The notes below the pieces were generated by a model. That model was given only the letters and a program-made list of their open reading frames with translations, had not been told where the DNA came from and did not search any database. The translations under genes and the position numbers were made by a program. A stretch of DNA of 45,144 nucleotides, from positions 1-45,144 of the forward strand of contig JADGBZ010000020.1 in the NCBI GenBank assembly GCA_015231175.1, in the 5' to 3' direction. This stretch comes from Magnetococcales bacterium. GTDB lineage: Bacteria > Pseudomonadota > Magnetococcia > Magnetococcales > DC0425bin3. How positions within the stretch are numbered: position 1 is the stretch's first letter; every line of letters starts with the position of its first letter. Of this stretch, positions 1 to 8,949 are shown one piece after another.

Positions 1-56
1 AGAGCGCGGCGGCGTTGGCCGATTGCGACCCGGTCGATGGCAATCATCCGGTTCAT
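1..56 (-). CDS. ParB-like protein, N-terminal fragment (runs off the window)
   Basis: Only the first 18 codons are visible, reading MNRMIAIDRVAIGQRRRA, and the gene continues beyond the left edge. The ATG overlaps the stop of the upstream gene in an ATGA junction, so translation is probably coupled. The IxIDRVxxGQRRR pattern resembles the start of ParB N-terminal domains, which open with a short strand and an Arg-rich turn. With so few residues the family is an inference. It would be the second ParB-fold gene in a row, as seen in plasmid- or phage-derived modules. Confidence 0.5.
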   Translation of the reverse strand, partial: MNRMIAIDRVAIGQRRRA

Positions 57-997
57 TGAGCCACCTCCGCAGATTCCGCTTCGTTTCTCGCGTGGACGTG
101 ATTCACCAGGACCGCGAGGGGGCGTTCGACCGCGCCTTTCCGGTAGGGCGTTCCGGCCAACTGGAATTGGGTGAAGGCGGTCAGCTTCAGCGCAGAGAGT
201 TGCCGACCCTGAACGAAGGCGTTCCAGGCCAGCGCCACGGCCTTGATGTGGTCCATGATGTTGCTGCCGCTGGCGGGCGTACTGGTCAGGTAGATCAGCA
301 GCGTCTTGCGGGGGTCGGTGCGGCGCAGGCCATCATCGGCGGCAATCCCGTTCCAGAAGTCGTAACCCTGGTTGGGTTGCCATTTGAGGGTCTCCAGGCC
401 GACCGCCATCACGGCGGCCCGCATCAGGACCTTCTGGTTCTGCTTGACCCCGCCGCCGATGGCCGTGTGGTAGGCCTCGATGTGCTCCCGGTAGAGGTCC
501 ATGGCGTCCAGGCGCAGATCCCGGGAATGGGCGATCTCCACATCGCGGCTGATGGGGCTGTCCAAACCGGACATGATGATGCGCAGCGCCGCCGAGGCCG
601 CGTTCTTGAAAGAGGCCGGAACGTTGATCTCGAGGTCGCTGGCCCGGATGGTGGCCGACCAATCCCGCCGCCGGTGAATGTCATGGCGGGCGTACAGCCG
701 TGCGACCGTCTTCATGTCGTCCACAGGGGTGGTGAGCACGGTCAGGGGAATGGTGACGCCGCTCTTCACCACGGCGTGGAGGGTGTGGTTCCCGTTGATC
801 AGGAACTTCTGCCGGCCAACCTGGGCGAAGTGGATGGTGGTGCCTTCGATGAAGCGGCCCCGGGCCATCTCCACGGCCAGGCGCTGGATATGCTGGTCCG
901 ACAGGTTGCGCTGCTTTTCGTAGGCGAAGGTCCGCAGCCAGGCATCGGCGTGTTGGGGGGTGACCAGAGTCAGTTCGCTGGTGACGTGCTCGTTCAT
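53..997 (-). CDS. ParB/Srx-fold protein of phage or plasmid type
   Basis: This 314-residue protein starts at an ATG preceded by a good AGGAGG site; a longer in-frame start 36 bases upstream has no such site. Around residues 25-90 it has the layout of a ParB/Srx nuclease-like domain: a stretch listing positions to avoid (LSDQHIQRLAVEMARGRF), then the central NGNHTLHAVVKSG motif that corresponds to the GQHRLxA box of ParB proteins. The rest, about 220 residues, is helical and I do not recognise it. Stand-alone proteins of this fold occur in prophages and integrated elements, where they act in DNA binding, nucleotide hydrolysis or nicking. The exact role is unknown. It overlaps the next ParB-like start by 4 bases. 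Confidence 0.6.
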   Translation of the reverse strand: MNEHVTSELTLVTPQHADAWLRTFAYEKQRNLSDQHIQRLAVEMARGRFIEGTTIHFAQVGRQKFLINGNHTLHAVVKSGVTIPLTVLTTPVDDMKTVARLYARHDIHRRRDWSATIRASDLEINVPASFKNAASAALRIIMSGLDSPISRDVEIAHSRDLRLDAMDLYREHIEAYHTAIGGGVKQNQKVLMRAAVMAVGLETLKWQPNQGYDFWNGIAADDGLRRTDPRKTLLIYLTSTPASGSNIMDHIKAVALAWNAFVQGRQLSALKLTAFTQFQLAGTPYRKGAVERPLAVLVNHVHARNEAESAEVAQ

Positions 998-1096
998 CTC
1001 TTCCTCCTGAAGAAGATCCTGGAAAATCCGCACGTCAGGCCCGCCAGGAATCGGGCTTTTCGGACCATGAATCCTAGACGTGCGGAACCGTGCCCT

Positions 1097-1462
1097 TCAG
1101 ATGGCCAGCAACATGGCCACTCGGGCGGGGCGTTGTTCGACCGGCCTGTTCAAGTGCCGGAGATAAAGCTCATCGATCTGCCGGGCGGCCTGTCCGGCAT
1201 CCACGCCCATCAGGTCGCAGATGAATCCGAAGCCGCCGGGCTCCATGGAACGGCAGCGGAAATACCGCTTCAGGTGGAGCACCTCGGAACGGAAGAGCGG
1301 GTTGGTCCACAGGTCCGGGTCCTTCTCCACCTTCTGCACCAGCGCCTTGGCGTCCTTCACCGCCTGGTTCAGCACCGCGATCCATAGCGCCTTCTCTGTT
1401 CCCGGGGTCCGGGCGATCTCACCAGCAGGAGGGCTGTTCACGGTGATCTGCTTGTCCTTCAT
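1097..1462 (-). CDS. Hypothetical protein of the accessory module
   Basis: A 121-residue protein if the ATG is used; a TTG at 1510 would add 16 residues. It has no signal peptide or membrane segment. The middle is helical and charged (LNQAVKDAKALVQKVEKDPDLW), and the C-terminus contains a possible helix-turn segment (FICDLMGVDAGQAARQI) such as is seen in small DNA-binding proteins. I do not recognise the family. It lies upstream of the two ParB-like genes on the same strand, about 100 bases away, so it is probably in the same operon. Confidence 0.5.
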   Translation of the reverse strand: MKDKQITVNSPPAGEIARTPGTEKALWIAVLNQAVKDAKALVQKVEKDPDLWTNPLFRSEVLHLKRYFRCRSMEPGGFGFICDLMGVDAGQAARQIDELYLRHLNRPVEQRPARVAMLLAI

Positions 1463-1510
1463 GGCCTTGGCCCCTTTGGGTTCAGGGTCGCTTGCGTTGC
1501 TGCTTTCCAA

Positions 1511-2020
1511 TCCCGGTTGGTTGTGATTGCGAGCCGGGTTTGCCCTCTATAGCGCAACCCCAATGCCAGATGACTTTTTGTCAATGAAAGCAGCTATTTG
1601 AATGCGTTTTTCCGGGCTTGGAACGGGGGCATTTTTGAGGGAGGGTGGGCTGGCGCTGGGAGGAATGCGAAATGGAACGGATGGCCTGCAAAACGGAATG
1701 GAATGGCAGCGAATTGGAACGCCATGACAACAAAATGGAACGCAAAAGCTGCAAATCGGAACGGCATGGCCCGCATGGTGGAATGGCCAAAATGCCTGGA
1801 ACAGGCCATGAACACTGCGCATTTCAGGCGGAGGGGGGCGATGGGCAATGCGGGCCACAGAATGGAACGCTGTGGCCTGCAATCTGGAACGGCATGGCCC
1901 GCATAACGGGCCGTTCTCACTTGAATGAAGGGAGGGCGGACTCAGAGATGGTCCGCTTTTTGATCTATGGAACGACGTGATTGCGAGCCGCTGATTGTTC
2001 CCACATCAGAGGTGATCGCC
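1511..2020. other. Noncoding divergent region with repeat block
   Basis: About 500 bases separate the minus-strand ParB-like operon from the plus-strand recombinase cassette, so promoters for both should lie here. The central part is filled by the degenerate repeat block described separately. Open frames through it on both strands consist only of the repeat and are not convincing genes. No clear sigma-70 promoter was identified. Confidence 0.6.
1669..1904. repeat. Degenerate 21-22-bp tandem repeats
   Basis: Roughly seven consecutive units of 21 or 22 bases run from 1669 to about 1820, and two more from about 1857 to 1904. Each carries a core like TGGAACGGcATGGC followed by a C/GC end, for example AATGGAACGGATGGCCTGC and TCGGAACGGCATGGCCCGC. 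The spacing keeps frame, so both strands translate into seven-residue repeats (such as VPFCCHG/VPIRCHS on minus). The lack of start signals and the two irregular units argue for a noncoding array. It could be a protein-binding (iteron-like) region near the ParB-like genes or a decayed repeat family. Confidence 0.6.
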
Positions 2021-2224
2021 ATGAGTGCATTGAAAGGAACCGGATTCCGCCCCCCCACGCCCGATCTGATGTCCGCCGAAGAGCGGTTGGACGAAGTGGC
2101 CGGCATCCTTGCGAAGGGTATGGCGCGGGTTCTGGAAAAGAGAAAAACCGAGCATTTACCACTGGATAAGACGCCAACCATACGCCCTTATGGTCCGAAA
2201 CCAACTCAAGGAGAAGGACCATGA
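2021..2224 (+). CDS. Small protein of the DUF2924/recombinase cassette
   Basis: A 67-residue protein starting at ATG after an AGAGGTGAT ribosome site. Its centre is one amphipathic helix (SAEERLDEVAGILAKGM). Short proteins with this RLDEVAxILAxG helix often stand directly ahead of DUF2924 and serine-recombinase genes in proteobacterial integrated elements; that is the reason for the call, and the biochemical role is not known. Its stop overlaps the ATG of the DUF2924 gene by 4 bases, so the two are probably translated together. Confidence 0.6.
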   Translation: MSALKGTGFRPPTPDLMSAEERLDEVAGILAKGMARVLEKRKTEHLPLDKTPTIRPYGPKPTQGEGP

Positions 2225-2673
2225 GCGACATCGATGTAATCAAACAGGTGGCCGCCCTGCCGGGGATGGCCACGCCGGAATTGAAAGCCCTGTGGACCAA
2301 GTACAACGAGACGGAGCCGCCTCCGTTCAACCGGACGTTTCTGGTGAAGCGACTGGCGTATCGAATCCAGGAACTGGCCTACGGCGGACTCTCGGAGGAG
2401 ACCGAGAAACGACTGGAGGAGATGTCTGCCGACAACGGCGAGGCCACGCCTGCGAAAGCGAACAGGGAGCAGCAGATCCTGCCCGGCACCCGGCTGGTCC
2501 GGGAGTACAAAGGCAAGGAATACGTCTGCACCGTGCTGGAAGACGGGTTTGAGTACCAGGGGCGGCGCTTCAAGAGCCTGACGGGGGTGGCCAACTTCAT
2601 CACCGGCACCCGGTGGAACGGCTACATTTTCTTCGGCCTCAAGAAGTACGTGGATCCCAGGAGGAAGTCATGA
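2221..2673 (+). CDS. DUF2924 family protein
   Basis: This 150-residue protein matches DUF2924 in length and order. The N-terminal half is helical with the typical PxFNRTFLVKRLAYRIQELAYGGL segment (residues about 38-61). The C-terminal half is a small beta domain with GTRLVREYKGKEYVCTVLEDGFEYQGRRFKSLTGVANFITG features (about 88-131), which resembles the RAMA/SH3-like modules found next to recombinases. The family function is not established; it almost always accompanies a large serine recombinase, so a DNA-binding accessory role is likely. ATGA overlaps join it to the genes on both sides. Confidence 0.8.
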   Translation: MSDIDVIKQVAALPGMATPELKALWTKYNETEPPPFNRTFLVKRLAYRIQELAYGGLSEETEKRLEEMSADNGEATPAKANREQQILPGTRLVREYKGKEYVCTVLEDGFEYQGRRFKSLTGVANFITGTRWNGYIFFGLKKYVDPRRKS

Positions 2674-3998
2674 GCCCTCGGAAAACGGTTACACCGAAGG
2701 TCCGGTGCGCCATCTACACCCGCAAATCGACCGACGAGGGGTTGGACATGGAGTTCAACTCCCTTGATGCCCAACGGGAATCCTGCGAGGCCTACATCGC
2801 CTCCCAGAAGTCCGAAGGCTGGTTCCTGGTTCCGGATCGCTACGACGACGGAGGTTTTTCCGGCGCGAACCTGGAGCGGCCCGCCTTGAAGAGGCTGCTC
2901 GAACAGGTCGAAGCCGGCCTCGTCAACGTGGTGGTGGTCTACAAAATCGACCGGCTGACCCGATCCCTTCTGGACTTCGCCAAGCTGGTTGAAACCTTCG
3001 ACCGGCATGAGGTCACCTTCGCCAGCGTTACCCAGTCGTTCAATACCACGACATCCATGGGGAGGCTCACGCTCAACGTGCTCTTGAGCTTCGCCCAGTT
3101 CGAGCGGGAAATCGCGGCGGAGCGGATCCGGGACAAGATCGCCGCCTCGAAACGGAAGGGGATCTGGATGGGTGGGCACGTTCCCATCGGATACATCGTC
3201 CGCGACCGCAAGCTGGAGGTGGTACCGGAAGAGGCCGAACTGATCCGGTTCATCTTCAAGCGGTACCTGGAGACAGGCTCCGCCCTCACCATTGTCGAGG
3301 AGTTGGATCTGGCTGGCGCGGTTGCCCGCAGTGGCAAGCCTTTTGACAAGGGCTACATCTACCGGATTCTCGGCAACCGCCACTACCTGGGCGAGATCCC
3401 CATGGGCGAACAGAGTTTCCCCGGGGAGCATGACGCGTTGGTGGATCAGGAAAGCTGGAACAAGGCCCAGGCGCTGCTTGCCTCCAACAACCGGCAGCGG
3501 GTTCGTCGGCGGCGCAGGAAGAGCCTGGCATTGCTGTGCGGAATCATCTACTGCCGCCACTGCGACCGCTCCATGAGCCCGACCTACGTTCGAAAGCGGG
3601 GGAAGGAATACCGCTACTACCTCTGTCAGGCGGCATCCAAGAACGGCCACAAGACCTGCGCGATCTGCAGCGTGGCCGCCAACGAGATCGAGTCGGTGGT
3701 GGTTCAGCAGGTCCGCACGGTGCTGCGTTCGCCGGAGGTGGTGGTCAAGACATGGCGGGCCGGGCGCAGGGCCGGAACCGAGATCCAGGAACGGGATGTC
3801 ACCGAGGCGCTGCAACGGCTCGATCCGGTTTGGGATGAGCTTTTCCCGGCGGAACAGCAACGCCTGATCCAGTTGCTGGTGGCCAAGGTGGACGTGTTCC
3901 CCGACGCGGTGAAGGTCCATCTGCGCGCCGAAGGGCTGAATACCCTGGCCCGTGAACTGAACGACCTTTGGAACCAGAAGAAGGAGAAAGCGGCATGA
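2670..3998 (+). CDS. Large serine recombinase
   Basis: The 442-residue protein begins with a resolvase/invertase catalytic domain. The nucleophile is probably Ser20 in YTRKS; further catalytic motifs include DDGGFSG and VYKIDRLTRS, followed by FERE and ERIRDKIAASK around the long E helix. A recombinase domain follows, then a zinc ribbon (CGIIYCRHC near residues 290-298, with a second Cys pair in the YYLCQ...KTC stretch) and a short C-terminal tail. Such enzymes catalyse site-specific integration, excision or inversion. The ATG is chosen because it overlaps the preceding stop (ATGA) and has a GGAGGAAG site. No att sites could be identified, so whether the surrounding DNA is still mobile is open. 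Confidence 0.9.
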   Translation: MSPRKTVTPKVRCAIYTRKSTDEGLDMEFNSLDAQRESCEAYIASQKSEGWFLVPDRYDDGGFSGANLERPALKRLLEQVEAGLVNVVVVYKIDRLTRSLLDFAKLVETFDRHEVTFASVTQSFNTTTSMGRLTLNVLLSFAQFEREIAAERIRDKIAASKRKGIWMGGHVPIGYIVRDRKLEVVPEEAELIRFIFKRYLETGSALTIVEELDLAGAVARSGKPFDKGYIYRILGNRHYLGEIPMGEQSFPGEHDALVDQESWNKAQALLASNNRQRVRRRRRKSLALLCGIIYCRHCDRSMSPTYVRKRGKEYRYYLCQAASKNGHKTCAICSVAANEIESVVVQQVRTVLRSPEVVVKTWRAGRRAGTEIQERDVTEALQRLDPVWDELFPAEQQRLIQLLVAKVDVFPDAVKVHLRAEGLNTLARELNDLWNQKKEKAA

Positions 3999-4402
3999 GA
4001 GCGGAACTGAGCAGGGACGGATCCACCATCGTCATCACCATCCCCATGCACATGCGTAAGAGAGGGGGGCGGAGGTTGATCACCGCCCCCAACGGCATGG
4101 ACGACCATCCCATTCAAACCAGGGACGACACCCTGGCCCGGCTGGTGGCCAAGGCCCATCGTTGGCTGAAGGACCTGGAGGCAGGCCGGGCGAGGTCCAT
4201 CCGGGCGCTGGCGGAACAGGAGAAGCTGGACGACTCCTACGTGGCCAAGGTCCTGCGCCTGACCCTGTTGGCCCCGGATATCGTGGAAACCATTCTCGAC
4301 GGCACCCAGCCGGACGTCCTGACCTGGCGGGAGTTGGCCAAGCCGTTTCCGCCGGAGTGGCCGAAGCAGCGGGAGCAGTGGGGCATCTATGCGCCGGCCT
4401 GA
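3995..4402 (+). CDS. HTH-like accessory protein of the recombinase cassette
   Basis: This 135-residue protein starts in an ATGA overlap with the recombinase stop. The N-terminus is a short strand-rich segment (residues 10-30, STIVITIPMHMRKRGGRR). The middle holds a KorB/ParB-like helix-turn-helix pattern, ARSIRALAEQEKLDDSYVAKVLRL in outline, which is typical of small proteins following DUF2924-linked recombinases. The end (TWRELAKPFPPEWPKQREQWG) is a conserved tail of that group. It probably binds DNA and may regulate or direct recombination; this is inferred from context and the HTH-like segment. Confidence 0.7.
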   Translation: MRAELSRDGSTIVITIPMHMRKRGGRRLITAPNGMDDHPIQTRDDTLARLVAKAHRWLKDLEAGRARSIRALAEQEKLDDSYVAKVLRLTLLAPDIVETILDGTQPDVLTWRELAKPFPPEWPKQREQWGIYAPA

Positions 4403-4412
4403 ACGCCGGCGC
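4391..4412. terminator. 8-bp hairpin at the end of the recombinase cassette
   Basis: GCGCCGGC, a 6-base loop and GCCGGCGC form a perfect stem, and the stop codon of the preceding gene lies in the loop. No T run follows on the plus strand, so intrinsic termination is uncertain; it could protect the mRNA end. A second GC-rich hairpin (CCCCGG/CCGGGG) follows at 4431-4449. Confidence 0.45.
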
Positions 4413-4702
4413 GTTCCCCTCGGCGGGACGCCCCGGTTTGGACCCGGGGTGATGTTGGAGACCAATGGCCGATTCGAACCGGGCATTCATAAGCAAATAC
4501 TGTTATTCATTGTAATTGCATATGAAAGAGTGAGTCCGAATTTCCCGGACTCACCGGGCCTGAGTCCACAGCTTTTTGAGAATATGGGCGGAGAGAGAAT
4601 AAAATGGGGGCGAGTGGCGGGGGCGAATCCGGCGACGGGTATGGCGGTCACTCCGCGCATGCATCCGCTAACCATTGGAAACATTGAAGAATTCAGGCAT
4701 GA
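4413..4702. other. Noncoding region between the recombinase cassette and the tRNA-rpoD operon
   Basis: Between the cassette and the converging tRNA operon there is no convincing gene. The AT-richer stretch near 4490-4540 contains no recognisable promoter. The right end of any element driven by the recombinase probably lies here, but I see no direct repeat that marks it. Confidence 0.5.
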
Positions 4703-4728
4703 AAAAACCGCCCCGAGAGGCGGTTCTT
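4703..4728 (-). terminator. Rho-independent terminator of the dnaG-rpoD-tRNA operon
   Basis: On the minus strand the sequence reads GAACCGCC, a TCTCGG loop, then GGCGGTTTTTTC: a 7-bp GC-rich stem followed by six T. It lies about 30 bases after the tRNA 3' end and is well formed. Confidence 0.9.
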
Positions 4729-4758
4729 CACCAGGGAGTTGGTCCCTGAGTTTTTGAA

Positions 4759-4834
4759 TGGTGGGCCCACCAGGATTCGAACCTGGGACCGACCGGTTAT
4801 GAGCCGGCGGCTCTGACCGCTGAGCTATGGGCCC
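4759..4834 (-). tRNA. tRNA-Ile2 (anticodon CAT)
   Basis: The 76-base cloverleaf is complete with encoded CCA: acceptor GGGCCCA/TGGGCCC, D arm GCTC/GAGC, anticodon loop CTCATAA, 5-base variable loop and TTCGAAT T loop. A CAT anticodon can be Met or Ile2. The acceptor stem has C4-G69, C5-G68 and C6-G67, which are features recognised by the lysidine synthetase TilS on tRNA-Ile2 and absent from typical elongator tRNA-Met. I therefore prefer Ile2, read as AUA after lysidine modification. It sits 30 bases after rpoD and is probably co-transcribed with it. Confidence 0.85.
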
Positions 4835-4864
4835 GCTTGGGGGGACATGATCGGGGCTTTTAGG

Positions 4865-6991
4865 TCAGGATTCAAGGAAACTCCTGAGTTTACGGGAGCG
4901 GGTGGGGTGGCGGAGCTTGCGCAGGGCTTTGGCTTCGATCTGGCGGATGCGCTCGCGGGTGACGTGAAACTGCTTGCCCACCTCTTCCAGGGTGTGATCG
5001 GTTTGCAGGCCGATGCCAAAGCGCATGCGCAGCACGTTCTCTTCGCGACCGGTGAGCGTTTTCAGGACGCGCCCGGTGGTGTCGCGCAGGTTGGACATGA
5101 TCGCCAGGTCGGACGGGGAGAGCATGGATTTGTCTTCGATGAAATCCCCCAGGTGGGAATCCTCCTCGTCGCCCACAGGGGTCTCCAGGGAGATGGGCTC
5201 CTTGGCAATCTTGAGCACCTTGCGCACCTTTTCCAGACTCATTTCCATCTGTTCGGCAATTTCTTCCGGGGTGGGTTCGCGACCGATCTCCTGCACCATC
5301 TGCCGACTGGTGCGCACCAGTTTGTTGATGGTTTCGATCATGTGGACCGGAATGCGGATGGTGCGGGCCTGATCGGCGATGGAACGGGTGATCGCCTGCC
5401 GGATCCACCAGGTGGCATAGGTGGAAAATTTATAGCCGCGCCGCCACTCGAATTTGTCCACGGCCTTCATCAGGCCAATGTTGCCCTCCTGGATCAGGTC
5501 GAGGAACTGCAACCCCCGGTTGGTGTATTTTTTGGCAATGGAGATGACCAGACGCAGGTTGGCCTCGACCATCTCCTTTTTGGCCTGGGCAGCCTTGCGT
5601 TCGCCGTTGAGAACCTTTTGATAGGTTGCCTTCAGATCGGGGATGCTTTGGTCAGCCTCGATCTCCAGTTGGCCCAGGGCACGCTGGATTTCCAAAATTT
5701 TTTCGGCATGCTGGATGAAGCGTTGCCAGGCCTGATCTGGATTGCCGGCCATTTGCCCCAGCCACTCCAGGTTGCTTTCATTGCCGGGGAAGCTGCTCAA
5801 CAAGGCGTTTTTGGAAACCCCGGTCTTTTCGACGATCTCCAAAATTTTGCCTTCCAGACCCCGGGCGCGATGGACAAAATTTTTAATCTTCTGCACCAAA
5901 CGATCGCGCTGTTTCTGGGAAAATTTGACTTCGGACACCACTTCGATAATGTGTTTTTTGCAGTCGTCATACTTTCTTTGCAGACGTTTCAGCTTGCGGA
6001 GATCCTCTTCAGCCTGGGCTTGTTCCATCTCCGCGAGGATCTGCTTGAGATTTTCATTTTCCCGCGCAATGGTGTCGAAAGTCTCCTGGGTCTGGCGGAT
6101 CAACTCCCGCATGCGGCCACCATCGTCTGCGGCGGGATGGTCGTGGGGAACGACATCATCGTCGACCAGATCGGCCAGGACATCCAGTTCATCGGGCTCC
6201 AGGGCTGCTTCCTTGATCTTGTCTTTGGTCGGGGTCTCCTCGGTACCCTTGGCGGCTGCCCCCTTCTCCGCCATGGGTTCCACACCCAGGACATCCAAAG
6301 ATGGGTCACCATCGGCATCGGGGGTGAGGGGCTCAATCCGAACATCGCCGTCGTCCCGATCCTCTTCTCCTTCTCCGTCTCCTTCTCCCTCCTCCTCTTC
6401 TTCCTCTTCCTCGTCAAGGCCGCCGCCCTCTTCCAGAGTGGGAGGCGCAATGTCGAGAATGTCACGCAGGGAGATTTGATTGTCCCGCAACTTTTCCGCC
6501 AGGCTGATCACCTCCTGGAAGGTGGAGGGGGCATCACAGATGGCCGCAATCACCTCATTGCAACCGGCCTCTATACGCTTGGCAATAACGATCTCACCCT
6601 CACGGGTGAGCAACTCCACAGACCCCATCTCTCGCAAATACATGCGCACCGGGTCATCGGTCTTACCCAGATCGATATCGTCGATACCGACTTCCAGCGG
6701 GGAGCGCTTGCCGGGGGAGTCGATATCATCGATCTCCATCTCCTCCCCTTCGAGTAATTTATCTTCACCGATTTTTTCCAGGTCTTCCGCTTTTTCCTCC
6801 AAGGAATCTTCAGGTTCATCGACCAGACTGATACCCATATTGTCCAGGAGGGCAACAACATCCTCGATCTGTTCCGCCGAGGTGATGTTGGTGGGGAGGA
6901 CATCATTGACCTCATCGAAGGTGAGAAAGCCCCGCTCCTTGCCGTGCTCAATGAGCCGCTTCATGTGGGTCCGGGAAATATCGTCACTCAT
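4865..6991 (-). CDS. rpoD: RNA polymerase primary sigma factor RpoD
   Basis: The 708-residue protein is the housekeeping sigma-70 that directs RNA polymerase to most promoters. Region 1.1 spans residues 1-80 and region 1.2 begins at [12 protein letters not shown] (112-123). A non-conserved region follows, then region 2 ([46 protein letters not shown]), region 3 and region 4.2 with the [24 protein letters not shown]. The ATG at 6991 fits the usual start of region 1.1; the frame upstream of it overlaps dnaG. The non-conserved region carries an unusually acidic insert (residues about 187-291) with a run of eight Glu. It is the last protein gene of the yqeY-dnaG-rpoD operon. Confidence 0.97.
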   Translation of the reverse strand: MSDDISRTHMKRLIEHGKERGFLTFDEVNDVLPTNITSAEQIEDVVALLDNMGISLVDEPEDSLEEKAEDLEKIGEDKLLEGEEMEIDDIDSPGKRSPLEVGIDDIDLGKTDDPVRMYLREMGSVELLTREGEIVIAKRIEAGCNEVIAAICDAPSTFQEVISLAEKLRDNQISLRDILDIAPPTLEEGGGLDEEEEEEEEGEGDGEGEEDRDDGDVRIEPLTPDADGDPSLDVLGVEPMAEKGAAAKGTEETPTKDKIKEAALEPDELDVLADLVDDDVVPHDHPAADDGGRMRELIRQTQETFDTIARENENLKQILAEMEQAQAEEDLRKLKRLQRKYDDCKKHIIEVVSEVKFSQKQRDRLVQKIKNFVHRARGLEGKILEIVEKTGVSKNALLSSFPGNESNLEWLGQMAGNPDQAWQRFIQHAEKILEIQRALGQLEIEADQSIPDLKATYQKVLNGERKAAQAKKEMVEANLRLVISIAKKYTNRGLQFLDLIQEGNIGLMKAVDKFEWRRGYKFSTYATWWIRQAITRSIADQARTIRIPVHMIETINKLVRTSRQMVQEIGREPTPEEIAEQMEMSLEKVRKVLKIAKEPISLETPVGDEEDSHLGDFIEDKSMLSPSDLAIMSNLRDTTGRVLKTLTGREENVLRMRFGIGLQTDHTLEEVGKQFHVTRERIRQIEAKALRKLRHPTRSRKLRSFLES

Positions 6992-7043
6992 AGGGCCTGT
7001 CCACACTGGGGGGTTGTTGTTGCTGCGTGGTGAACCATGGCGA

Positions 7044-8927
7044 TCAATGCACAGTGGGTGCCATGGACCTTTTTTGATCAAGACGCGCCTTTTCTTTTTT
7101 GTACCCACTCAGCTGCATAAGTTCCTGATCGGTCCATACGCCCGTTGCTCGATTCTTTTCTTCCAGGCGTTGAATATCGCGGTCGATACGCCGGCGCAGG
7201 CAGGTATCCAGGCACCCCTCCAACTCTTTTTCAAGATCATGGGGCAAGGTCTCCTCCGCAGCCAGAACTGCTTGTGCCAGGGTGCGCAGTTCCAAAGTTG
7301 GAAGCGTTTCCAGGGCCAGGGGTGAGTCGTCATTCCACTCCAGTTCAAGGTGGATACACGCCTGCAACAGGGCATTCATATGCGGATTTTCCAATTCCAG
7401 TCGCTCCAGGTCATCCTGCAACTTTTGCATAAAAAATGGGCGACGGAGCAAAATGGCCAGCAGGGCCTGCTCAAAATTGCGCCCCGACATGGCCTGACGC
7501 GGAAAAAAGGCTGGGTGCCGACCCTCCTGCGGGGAGTGGCGGAAACGAGAGGGTTGCTCCCGGGAGAGCGTTCCGGGTGGGCGAACATGGGGAGCACCCA
7601 AAACCTGGGCTCCCGACAAACCGTAGCGTTGACCGACCTTGTCGGCAAACAGATCTCGCAAAAGCGGGTCGGCAACTTTAAGCAGTCGCTGGCGCACTTG
7701 GTGTACCAGGGCAGCCATCCCTTCCGGGGTGTCGATCTGGAGTCCCTGGCCGAGAGTTTCCAGCAAAAATTCGAGCAGGGGTTTGGCTTTGCGCAAACGT
7801 CCCTGAAATCCCTCGCTCCCTTCCCGGCGCACCACCTGATCGGGATCTTCTCCTTTGGGCAGAAAGATGAAATCGACGCGACGCGACGCTTCCAACCCAT
7901 CCATGACCTGTTCCAGGGCGCGCCAAGCCGCTTTCTTCCCGGCAACGTCGCCATCGAAGCAGAAGGTCAGATGGTGGCAACGCCGCCACAACAGACGCAG
8001 ATGATCCGGCGTCAGGGCGGTGCCCAAGGTTGCAACGGTGTTGCCGAAGCCATATTCGGCCAGGGTGATCAAATCCATGTACCCTTCGACCACAAGCACC
8101 CGTTTTTGCCGCTGGATCGCCTCCTGAGCCAGGTTCAGCCCATAGAGGACGTGGCCTTTTTGATAAAGTTCGGTTTCGGGGGTATTGATATATTTAGGTT
8201 CACCGGGTTCGAGCAGTCGACCGCCAAAACCCACCAGGCGCTGGCGGTGATCGTGGATGGGAAAGGTGATCCGGTTGCGAAACCGGTCGTAGCGATGTGG
8301 ATGAGTTCCCCGGGGGGGGGCTCCTTTGTTACGTTCAGGGGCGTGGGTCACACACAGGCCGATTTTTTCCAGGTTCGCCCCGGCAGCGGTCCCACCACCG
8401 AAATGATCCAGGAGGTTGCTCCACCCCGGAGGGGCGAATCCCAGACCGAATTTTTGGATGGTCACCTCTTTGACCCCCCGTCCGGCCAGATAGTTTCGCC
8501 CCACTTCCCCTGCCGGCGCCGCGAGTTGTGCTTGAAAGTAGCGATTCACAGCGGCGAGAAGCTCATGCAGTTGGTGCTGATGGGCTCGGTGCGCAGCGGC
8601 ATGCTGTTCCTGCCGGGCGGACAATGGATCCGGGTCCGGCAGTGCCAATCCCGCTTCGGCGGCGAGCATCTCCACAACGTCCTGGAAAGATGTTCCTTGG
8701 AGTTGCATAAGGAATTCAATGGCATCCCCTTTGACATCGCAGCCAAAGCACTTGAAAAAACCACGATCCCCCCGCACGTTGAAGGAGGGGGTCTTTTCCT
8801 GGTGAAAAGGACACAGTCCCACCCAACTGTTGCCTTTTTTTTTCAGGTGGACGTGCCGACCGATCAAGTCCACCAAGTCGATCCGCTCTTTGAGCCGGTC
8901 AAGAAAGCTGTCCGGGTAGCGCGCCAT
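7044..8927 (-). CDS. dnaG: DNA primase DnaG
   Basis: A 627-residue primase that makes RNA primers for replication. The N-terminal zinc-binding domain has Cys39, His42, Cys60 and Cys63 (CPFH...CFGC). The catalytic core shows YLAGRGV and NRITFPIHD, then the TOPRIM motifs VLVVEGYMD and [14 protein letters not shown]. The C-terminal third should bind the DnaB helicase. Length is slightly above the E. coli enzyme. The gene starts 22 bases after yqeY and ends 52 bases before rpoD, matching the macromolecular-synthesis operon order, although rpsU, often present at the head, is not seen. Confidence 0.97.
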   Translation of the reverse strand: MARYPDSFLDRLKERIDLVDLIGRHVHLKKKGNSWVGLCPFHQEKTPSFNVRGDRGFFKCFGCDVKGDAIEFLMQLQGTSFQDVVEMLAAEAGLALPDPDPLSARQEQHAAAHRAHQHQLHELLAAVNRYFQAQLAAPAGEVGRNYLAGRGVKEVTIQKFGLGFAPPGWSNLLDHFGGGTAAGANLEKIGLCVTHAPERNKGAPPRGTHPHRYDRFRNRITFPIHDHRQRLVGFGGRLLEPGEPKYINTPETELYQKGHVLYGLNLAQEAIQRQKRVLVVEGYMDLITLAEYGFGNTVATLGTALTPDHLRLLWRRCHHLTFCFDGDVAGKKAAWRALEQVMDGLEASRRVDFIFLPKGEDPDQVVRREGSEGFQGRLRKAKPLLEFLLETLGQGLQIDTPEGMAALVHQVRQRLLKVADPLLRDLFADKVGQRYGLSGAQVLGAPHVRPPGTLSREQPSRFRHSPQEGRHPAFFPRQAMSGRNFEQALLAILLRRPFFMQKLQDDLERLELENPHMNALLQACIHLELEWNDDSPLALETLPTLELRTLAQAVLAAEETLPHDLEKELEGCLDTCLRRRIDRDIQRLEEKNRATGVWTDQELMQLSGYKKEKARLDQKRSMAPTVH

Positions 8928-8949
8928 CCTGGGGCAGCCCCCTACTGGT

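Noticed and set aside
1598-1980. Open frames on both strands through the repeat block
   Set aside because: They consist of the nucleotide repeat read in different frames, have no ribosome sites and no family features.
4439-4490. tRNA-like GATTCGAACCGGG stretch left of tRNA-Ile2, considered as an att remnant
   Set aside because: Only about a dozen bases resemble a T arm; no longer match to the tRNA 3' end exists.
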